NCBI GenBank assembly: GCA_003223935.1
Contig: QHXQ01000091.1
Location: forward strand, 1 to 36,922
Length of the DNA: 36,922 nucleotides
Direction of reading: 5' to 3'
From: Acidobacteriota bacterium
GTDB taxonomy: Bacteria; Acidobacteriota; Blastocatellia; Pyrinomonadales; Pyrinomonadaceae
The position numbers were made by a program, and so were the translations under genes. Under the pieces are notes generated by a model. It did no database searches, was not told the DNA's origin, and saw nothing but the letters and a program-made list of their open reading frames with translations. Positions 30,300 to 36,922 of this stretch are shown piece after piece; within the stretch, counting starts at the first letter, position 1; the number at the start of each line of letters is the position of its first letter.

Positions 30300-30628
30300 A
30301 TGCTGTCCACGTACCGATCGGCGGCTTCGCCATTAACGAGCCAAATATAGGCCGTGCGCCCGTTGCTTTTCGCGCGGAAGTCATACTCAACACAGACCTC
30401 AAAAACCCACTCGGTGCTGGAGAATCGCAGCACCCCCTTCCTCGTCGGCGATTGCGGGCGGCCGAGGGAGTCGATGGTCAAGTAATCTGCAGCGCTGGCG
30501 GGACCATCAGGTGCACGCGTGATTTCGTAATGCAGTCCGCCTTCTCGGCGTACAATGGCGCCGACGCCTGCAGATATTTGGTAATACGGGGCGAGCGGCG
30601 GGGCTCGAGAAATCATCGAAGAACTCAT
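30275..30628 (-). pseudogene. Unknown gene truncated at its 3' end by the IS6 element
   Basis: From ATG 30628 the frame gives YYQISAGVGAIVRREGGLHYEITRAPDGPASAADYLTIDSLGRP... with regular protein-like composition, and ends a few codons inside the IS right end (last native codon near 30300). The normal C-terminus is therefore lost. I do not recognise the family. An alternative start in another frame at about 30701 (MAKRAKISP) has no continuity with this frame unless there is a shift. Whether a product is made is unknown. Confidence 0.4.
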
Positions 30629-30893
30629 GCTTGCGCACGGAAGCTTCGGCTCCTGGACCTCCAGCCGCTACAGCCGGACTGATTTTCGCGCGCTTGGCCA
30701 TGCGAACGAACATTACCGCTTGTACCGGCCGGCGGCAACAGAGGGGTAGGACGCAGTGACACTAGCCGCTGGCGCAGCTACGCGCGCCACGCTCCTCAGG
30801 ACTGGGGCAGCTCTCTTCACGAAACTGCTATTTCACTGCCTTCAATTGGGCCGAGCAAATTCCTTTGTGAATTTGTCGTACCATAGTCTGTTT

Positions 30894-33800
30894 ATGAAGA
30901 AAAATCGTCCGCAAATCGACAAGGTAAGAGCTTCTCGTGATGGCCATGAGTTTCACGAGTCATGGGCAGCGCGGAAGGCTCTTCAACTTGTCATGCCATC
31001 TGATGATCTTGTGGGAATAGCCGTCGAAGGACTCGCTTCCGCCGATCAATCAGGCGCATCGGCAGCAGCGGTCGAGATTGCCGACCTTACCTTGTACCAC
31101 GGAAGGGGGCCGACATTTGGGGATGCCCACTCGGTAGTCATTGTCCAGTTCAAATACTCGATAAGCTCAAAAAGTGTCCCCTTTCGTGCAAGTGATGCCA
31201 GAAAAACTATCGACAAGTTCGCGGCAGCATTCACAGATCACAAGAGGAGGTATGGTGCGAAAGATGTCAATAAGAAGCTCTCCTTCGAGCTTATAACGAA
31301 CAGGCCCATTGCCCCTGAATTCAGCGAAGCAATAGGTGCTCTTGCAGCGGGAACTCCGCTAAAAGGTGAAGCGAGAAAGCAAGCGACTCAGTTTGCGTCC
31401 GCGTGCGGGTTCAAGGGTAAGGGACTTGCTCAGTTTGCACAGAAGGTACGTGTAACGGGCTTGGCCGGAAATCTTAGACAAAACAAGGAACGCCTTTCCC
31501 GTGTCCTCGCCGATTGGTCGGTTGCTCCCGACGCAATGGCACGGGCGAGACTGGGTAACATGAGACAGTTGCTCCGGGATAAAGCAGGCTCGGCAGGCGA
31601 AGGGCAAAACATCATAACTCGGACGGATGTACTCGACGCCTTGGAACTGCAAAGCCCCGAAGACCTCTTTCCATGTCCGGCCAGTTTTCCAGATATTGGC
31701 AACGTCGTTGAGCGCGAACAGTTATCGACTCTTGTCAGTAGCATTCCACAACTGAACAAACCGCTCATGATTCACGCCGATGGTGGTGCGGGCAAAACTG
31801 TCTTTCTTCAAAGTCTTGCGAAGATTCTGGGTGTTATTCACGAGACAGTCCTGTTTGATTGCTTTGGTGGCGGAGCTTACCGTGCACCGGAAGATGGGAG
31901 GCACCTTCCAAAGCGTGGCCTGATCCACATCATCAACAATCTCGCAGTAGTTGGCTTGTGCGATCCGCTCCTGCCAATAAATGAGAACGTGGAAGAGCTT
32001 GTCAAAGCTTTCCGGGGCCGGCTCGTTCAGGCAGTTGCAACACTTCAAAGAAGTTCGCGCGACAAACAACTCCTCCTGTTCATCGATGCTGTAGACAATG
32101 CCGCTGAGCATGCGAAAGACAAGGGGGAGTTGGCTTTTCCGAGCCTTTTGCTTGAAAGCTTCCACCATAATGGCCCTGTTGCCGGAGTTCAACTCATCGT
32201 GAGCTGTCGCTCATATCGACGCGATATTTCGAGGGGGATGACTCCACCCGAAGCGTGCGAGGAATTCAAGCTGGAACCGTTTAGCCATGCAGAAGCGGAG
32301 AAGTATCTGCGTGATCGCATTCCGAAAGTAACCGACACTGAAATTCAGGTTGCATATTCGCGCTCTAAAGGTAACCCACGAATACTCGAACACCTTGCGC
32401 TTAGTGACAGGGGACTCCTTGATCCCTCCGAAATAAACAACGTTATAGAGTTAAACGATCTCTTACACGAGCGCATTCGTAAAGCCCTCGCCGAAGCTTT
32501 GAGACGAGGTTACAAGGAGTCTGACATCAATGCATTCCTCGCCGGTTTGTCCGTTTTACCGCCGCCCGTTCCACTTGATGAGTACGCAGATGCGCACGGC
32601 TTGGACCTCAGCGCAGTACATAGCTTCGCCGCCGACTTGGCCCCTCTGCTCGAGCAAACAACACATGGATTAATGTTCCGCGATGAGCCTACGGAAACGC
32701 TTGTTCGTGAAGTTTACGCTGCCAAAGTAGATACGCTACGCGTCCTAGCCGGGAATCTCTTCAAAAAGCAAGGAACCTCGGTATATGCAGCGAGCGCGCT
32801 TCCAGGCCTGCTTCATAAGCTTGATGACGGGCAGCTCCTGTTCGATTTGGCATTCGATGAACGCTTTCCAGCGGCTATCACAAGTACCGTAGGTAAGCAA
32901 AACATACGCTACGCAAGACTAAAAGCCGCCGTTCGGTATGCGGCGCGGAAGGAGGATTTCGACCGTCTTGTTCATTTGCTGGTGGAGTTATCGACCCTCG
33001 CTGCTGTTAACGAGCGCGGTACGGGCTACGTGCTCGACAGTCCCGATCTAGTTATCGCGTCCCATGATGTTGACGCGACCAGACGGCTTTTCGAGACGCG
33101 TACCCGATGGCCCGGAAAACGCTACGCCAGAGTTACAATTGCAAGCGTCTTGTCAGGCGATTTAAGCGACGCGTACCGATATGCTGTACATGCCGATGAA
33201 TGGATCCGTCACTTCTATCGGCAGAAAGAGGACTACCAGAGAGACAAAGGTGGGCCGGGAAGGCTCGATATCGCGTCGGTTCCCTTATGCCTTGTTGCGC
33301 AAGATCGAGGGGCTGATGCCGCACAGTTCATGAGGGGATGGAAAGATTGGTACGCCTACGAGGTTTCCGAGCGTATCTTCACGCTGCTGCTCCAAGCGGA
33401 AAGAACGGGAACGGTCCCATCCGCCAACATTCGTCTCTTTTTGGATTCGCTGAACTCCCAGCCAGGCGTCCTTGCAGCGGCTCTCTCTTTTCTGCCACTA
33501 GAGAACCCTGTGCGCCGACGTTTGGTCCGAGAACTCGCCAAAGCCTGCGAGAAGAAAAAGACCATTGAAAAGAGCCAGGATTTCTACCGCGAAAGGACTT
33601 ATCTGATTCAAGACGGCCTTCTGAAGGCCGCAGCCATCGCGGTCGCAATGAAAATGCACGCGGAGGCGCTTGCAATTGCTGAAGCCATTCCCAATGAACG
33701 ACCGAGCCTATGGTCATTCACAGATCGATTATCTAACAAGGATGCGTTTCATTTCATCATTTCAACAGCTCTTCGTGCCGCTGCGGAAGGCGTAGCTATC

Positions 33801-36080
33801 ACCGAACATAAGCTCCTTCCACAGCAACTCTTCGATATCGGTGAGCAAGTGCCGAACGGAACTCACGGAGATGCCTTCAAGAAAGCACTAAAAACCGAAC
33901 TGGAGGCGCGCTCGGAAGCCCAGCAAGGATCGTCCGACCAGAATAAACAAATCAGCTATGACACCAAGAGAGATGCGGAGCACTTCATCGACGAGCGACT
34001 TGAGCCACTGTTTGAGATCACTCAGGCGTTGGCCGCGATGCTTTCCGTTGGTTCGGGAAAAGGGGACAAGCGATTCCTGGAAGTGGTGGATTTGTGGACC
34101 AAGTTCAGAATGAAGCGGGAACGGTACTCGGAGGTTCACGAAAAAAACTGGTTTTTCGATCTGTTGGGACAGCAGCTAATAATCTTTGCCCTCTGGGCTC
34201 GGCCTGACATTAAAGCCTCTTCTGCGGAGGTATTTGTCTCTAGGCTCAGCGAACACGGCAACACATCAACATCAACACTCATTGAGATCGTTGCGATTTT
34301 CGCGAAAAGGCCGGAGTTGCAGGAAGTGGCAGGTAGGATAGCGCTGAGTGCGAAGGCTTTGATCGAGCGTGACGATGAAGTGAATAGCCGGGCATCACAA
34401 TTCGCACGATTGTCGCGGGCCATCATGCCCGCAAGCGTCCAGGAGACGGCGTCATATTTCCGCCTTGGTCTTGAGCAGATGGACGCCATAGGCTCAGGTG
34501 ACTATCAGTTCACAAGTGAACTGTTGCACTTTGCGGCGGCGCTACGTGGCGAAGAGCTCGAAGAAGTTGACTTTCACACACTATCAAACATATGTGAACT
34601 CAATATCTACGATCAGGATAAATTTCCCTGGCTGGGTTTCGCGAGAGCATTTGCTCGCATATCAGGATGCAGATCGCTAGCAAAACTAGCTCGATTGGAT
34701 GACCGTGACAAGAGTTCTCTAGATTACACCTTGCTGCCTTACCTCTTTGCGCTCATTGAACAGGACAAAATCGACCCGTCAATCGCTTTAGGTTTACTTC
34801 GTATTTCTGCTCCCGTAGAGTTTTACGAATGCGGTACGGAGCAAGTGGCAGAACTCCTCGCTAAAAAGCAGCACCCGAACTCAAAGGCGTTATTAACAGA
34901 GCTGACTTTGCAGTTCGAGCAGACTCATCCTGGCGTTTTCATGCCTAGTACTCTTGCAACGCTTCACAAAATCGCCGAACGAGAACTAGGTAAGGACTCA
35001 GAGATAGCTACCTACCTCTCAATCGCCGCGCCAAAGTTTGAGAAGCTGCGGAACGAGGAAAACGAAAACCAAAATTATCACAGCACGCAATATTCACACT
35101 TCGCGGAAACTGCAATCGATCAGGCAGAAGAGGATCGGCGTGCCCTGAAGAAGATTGTGGATGAAACGGATCCCGCTGACGAGGCGTCAATGTCGCAAGC
35201 TGTCGATGCACTAAATAGCTTGAAGAACGTCTTTGATTTGAAGGGCGAATTCTTTAATACCGTCCGGGGTAAGCTCAAATATGCAGAAAGGCCTAAATAT
35301 GTTCAGATAGTCTCGCGGCTTGAAACGCTCGGCGTTTACGCAAAACTCGGCGAGTTGAAGCAGTGCAAAGATGAATGGGGCACTTCCTCTGTAGCCCTAG
35401 AAGAGGTGTTCCACGATATCGGAGTGCCCCTCATCCAAATCCATGCGGATGACCTAGTTGATAATGACTACCTTTCTAACTCCACACTGAAAGACATTTC
35501 CCAACTCTCTGGTATTCCACTTCCGGCGTTGGTGCTCGAATTGATCCGTGTATTTGCGGAGCCCGATTCTCATTTGCCTGCGTCAATCTGGATGAGCCTC
35601 GCAGCAATCGTCTGTCAGAAGACAAAGCGAGAGGAGGGTCAAATCGCACTCAAACGATTGCTAAACAGCAACGCCGCAAAGCTAGCATCAACGGTAGTGG
35701 ACGGTGTTTGGAAAGAAGGGCTTTATCCGAAAACCGGCGAGACCGATATAGCCGCGGGCCTTGTGTGGCGCTGCTTGGGGGCACCTTCTGCTGCACAGCG
35801 TTGGAGGGCTGCTCACAGTATCCGATGCTTCGCACGCTTTGGGAAATGGGAGGTACTCGACGCCCTCATCGGAAGGTTTCATTCCACGGATGCTCACCCG
35901 TATCAAGCGCCAGAACTCCCCTTCTACTTTCTGCACGCGAGGCTATGGCTGCTGATTGCGATTGCGCGAGTCGCAATGGATCACCCACAGAATATAGCGA
36001 GATATGCCGATCTGCTGAAGACCGTCGCGTTAGACACGAATGTGCCACATGTACTAAGTAACTGGAAAAAAGTTCTTTGA
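30894..36080 (+). CDS. Avs-like protein: Cap4-type nuclease + STAND ATPase + helical sensor
   Basis: A 1728-residue protein. Residues 1-140 resemble the Cap4/DUF4297 dsDNA nuclease: DGHEFHESWAARKAL, E45, D64 (EIADLTLY) and Q85-F-K87 (VIVQFKYS), a PD-(D/E)XK arrangement. The ATPase has Walker A ADGGAGKT at 295-302 and Walker B LLLFIDAVDN at 393-402, with LIVSCRSY downstream, as in STAND/NACHT enzymes. The remaining 1200 residues are alpha-helical repeats suited to sensing a phage protein. This order is that of Avs (AVAST) proteins with a DUF4297 nuclease. ATG 30894 is chosen because the domain begins there; the frame is open 138 bases further upstream but not protein-like. The last residues (NVPHVL, then SNWKKVL) suggest the end may have been replaced by the adjoining IS630 element. 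Confidence 0.78.
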   Translation: MKKNRPQIDKVRASRDGHEFHESWAARKALQLVMPSDDLVGIAVEGLASADQSGASAAAVEIADLTLYHGRGPTFGDAHSVVIVQFKYSISSKSVPFRASDARKTIDKFAAAFTDHKRRYGAKDVNKKLSFELITNRPIAPEFSEAIGALAAGTPLKGEARKQATQFASACGFKGKGLAQFAQKVRVTGLAGNLRQNKERLSRVLADWSVAPDAMARARLGNMRQLLRDKAGSAGEGQNIITRTDVLDALELQSPEDLFPCPASFPDIGNVVEREQLSTLVSSIPQLNKPLMIHADGGAGKTVFLQSLAKILGVIHETVLFDCFGGGAYRAPEDGRHLPKRGLIHIINNLAVVGLCDPLLPINENVEELVKAFRGRLVQAVATLQRSSRDKQLLLFIDAVDNAAEHAKDKGELAFPSLLLESFHHNGPVAGVQLIVSCRSYRRDISRGMTPPEACEEFKLEPFSHAEAEKYLRDRIPKVTDTEIQVAYSRSKGNPRILEHLALSDRGLLDPSEINNVIELNDLLHERIRKALAEALRRGYKESDINAFLAGLSVLPPPVPLDEYADAHGLDLSAVHSFAADLAPLLEQTTHGLMFRDEPTETLVREVYAAKVDTLRVLAGNLFKKQGTSVYAASALPGLLHKLDDGQLLFDLAFDERFPAAITSTVGKQNIRYARLKAAVRYAARKEDFDRLVHLLVELSTLAAVNERGTGYVLDSPDLVIASHDVDATRRLFETRTRWPGKRYARVTIASVLSGDLSDAYRYAVHADEWIRHFYRQKEDYQRDKGGPGRLDIASVPLCLVAQDRGADAAQFMRGWKDWYAYEVSERIFTLLLQAERTGTVPSANIRLFLDSLNSQPGVLAAALSFLPLENPVRRRLVRELAKACEKKKTIEKSQDFYRERTYLIQDGLLKAAAIAVAMKMHAEALAIAEAIPNERPSLWSFTDRLSNKDAFHFIISTALRAAAEGVAITEHKLLPQQLFDIGEQVPNGTHGDAFKKALKTELEARSEAQQGSSDQNKQISYDTKRDAEHFIDERLEPLFEITQALAAMLSVGSGKGDKRFLEVVDLWTKFRMKRERYSEVHEKNWFFDLLGQQLIIFALWARPDIKASSAEVFVSRLSEHGNTSTSTLIEIVAIFAKRPELQEVAGRIALSAKALIERDDEVNSRASQFARLSRAIMPASVQETASYFRLGLEQMDAIGSGDYQFTSELLHFAAALRGEELEEVDFHTLSNICELNIYDQDKFPWLGFARAFARISGCRSLAKLARLDDRDKSSLDYTLLPYLFALIEQDKIDPSIALGLLRISAPVEFYECGTEQVAELLAKKQHPNSKALLTELTLQFEQTHPGVFMPSTLATLHKIAERELGKDSEIATYLSIAAPKFEKLRNEENENQNYHSTQYSHFAETAIDQAEEDRRALKKIVDETDPADEASMSQAVDALNSLKNVFDLKGEFFNTVRGKLKYAERPKYVQIVSRLETLGVYAKLGELKQCKDEWGTSSVALEEVFHDIGVPLIQIHADDLVDNDYLSNSTLKDISQLSGIPLPALVLELIRVFAEPDSHLPASIWMSLAAIVCQKTKREEGQIALKRLLNSNAAKLASTVVDGVWKEGLYPKTGETDIAAGLVWRCLGAPSAAQRWRAAHSIRCFARFGKWEVLDALIGRFHSTDAHPYQAPELPFYFLHARLWLLIAIARVAMDHPQNIARYADLLKTVALDTNVPHVLSNWKKVL

Positions 36081-36127
36081 CAATTACAATGAGTCATTGA
36101 AGCAGCGATAAACTGCTGAGTAAAACG

Positions 36128-36922
36128 ATGACTCATTTCGAACTCAGTCGTAAAGAGCAAAAAGAACTTGAATGGCTCATCGCTCATACCCACGACGCGC
36201 GCCTCCTACAGCGTGCCCAAGCCATCCTGTGGTTCGTCATGGGCGAGAGCTGGACGCCATTGCCTTGCGCCTGTTGGTCTCGCGACAAAGTGTCTATAAC
36301 TGGTTCGAGCGGTTTCAAGAGCGCGACTCGTTGCCCCTCGCGACTCGCCTCGCCGATGCCGAACGCAGCGGGCGTGCGCGCACCGCGCACGGCATCATTG
36401 ATCCGCTGATTGATGCCGTGATTGATACTGACCCACGCGAACTCGGTTATCGCTCGACGGTCTGGACGGCGGAGCTGTTGCGAGCCTACTTGAGCGAAGA
36501 ACATCAGATCATGGGGTCGAGCAAAAGTGTCTCGTTCGCCATCGCTCGCTTGCAGATCCGCTGGAAGCGTCCACGCCATCGGCTGGCGCTGCGCCCTGAG
36601 ACGTGGCGGCAAGCCAAAGGGGGCTAAAACGCGGGCTGGCGGGGCGCAAGCGCACTGTCATCCTGATGCTGGACGAAACCATCATCACGGAAACGCCGCC
36701 GCTCTACAGTTGCTACTGCCGGATCGGGGAACAAGCTTGTGTGCCGATCACAGGCAACCGTCGGAAGCGCATCCTGCACGGGGTCATCAACATCAGCAGC
36801 GGAGACGCGGCGCTGCTCATCACGGCGGAATGGAACCAGGACACGCATCAGGCTTTCCTCTTGATGGTGCGCGCCCGCTGGCGCGGCTGGCATATCATTC
36901 TCTTTGAAGATCGGGGCACGCC
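36128..36922 (+). pseudogene. IS630-family transposase with two frameshifts, cut by window end
   Basis: Three consecutive frames make up one transposase. The first (from ATG 36128) gives the N-terminal helices, LSRKEQKELEWLIAHTHDARLLQRAQAILWFVMGES. The second, from about 36247, gives DAIALRLLVSRQSVYNWFERFQERD and the linker to WRQAKGG. The third, from about 36618, gives the DDE core: VILMLDETIITETPPLY (first catalytic D) and HIILFEDRGTP (second D) at the window end. One base appears missing near 36245-36250 and one from the G-run at 36618-36622. The copy is therefore inactive unless these are read errors. An 8-bp inverted pair, TGAGTCAT (36090-36097) and ATGACTCA (36128-36135), surrounds its start. 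Confidence 0.75.

Noticed and set aside
30287..30748. + strand frames opposite the truncated gene before the Avs-like gene
   Set aside because: One gives a plausible 40-residue ending (GHANEHYRLYRP) but lacks a start signal and is antisense to a better frame.
1..36922. CRISPR arrays, rRNA and tRNA genes
   Set aside because: No regularly spaced repeats of 24 bases or more and no recognisable tRNA or rRNA segments were seen by eye; a covariance-model scan was not possible.

Overview
The window is bacterial accessory DNA: an island of anti-phage and toxin-antitoxin genes next to a probable small biosynthetic operon, with insertion-sequence debris at both edges and in the right third. The phylum cannot be fixed from sequence alone. 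Shine-Dalgarno sites, ATGA/GTGA operon overlaps and alternative GTG/TTG starts are typical of bacteria. A DUF5678 gene and a streptothricin-acetyltransferase-like GNAT gene would fit Acidobacteriota or other soil bacteria, but that is a weak hint. No rRNA, tRNA or CRISPR array was seen.

Layout. (1) 1-2.9 kb: the end of an IS630-type transposase, a truncated unknown gene, a protein joining a TdeIII-like (apparently degenerate) nuclease region to DUF3293, a possible remnant of its methyltransferase, and a GNAT acetyltransferase. (2) 3.1-10.1 kb, + strand: a tight five-gene operon with a GRDP/DUF1399-like protein carrying a Cys-containing tail, a SAM methyltransferase, a TauD-like Fe(II)/2-oxoglutarate oxygenase, a 1418-residue UvrA-like ATPase with an extra C-terminal zinc-finger module, and a second methyltransferase. 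It looks like a biosynthesis-plus-self-protection cassette; the product is unknown. (3) 16.5-10.2 kb, - strand: a RADAR-type defence operon (rdrA ATPase, rdrB adenosine-deaminase-like protein) whose third gene, joined to rdrB by an ATGA overlap, encodes a second TauD-like oxygenase. I know of no RADAR locus described with such a partner; this is the strongest candidate for something new. (4) 16.7-22.2 kb: GNAT, RidA, small HTH and unknown genes, a HEPN-like remnant, a HTH/M41-type metalloprotease fusion with an operator-like repeat, and a HTH hypothetical. (5) 22.4-28.7 kb: a phosphorothioate-DNA-type HNH restriction enzyme, an AbiE toxin-antitoxin pair behind a 49-bp palindrome, a frameshifted HEPN-type TIGR02391 gene, an AbrB antitoxin with a decayed PIN toxin, a DUF5678 protein and a tyrosine recombinase. 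(6) 28.7-36.9 kb: a gene-poor stretch, an IS6-family element without matching target duplications, a truncated gene, a large Avs-like Cap4-nuclease/STAND ATPase, and a frameshifted IS630 transposase running off the end.

Functionally most intact genes fit anti-phage defence by different routes: nucleotide or RNA deamination (RADAR), cleavage of modified DNA (HNH enzyme), NTP-transferase toxin (AbiE), HEPN RNase, and target-sensing nuclease activation (Avs-like). The recombinase, the inverted repeats and the IS copies are plausible agents of assembly and of the observed truncations.
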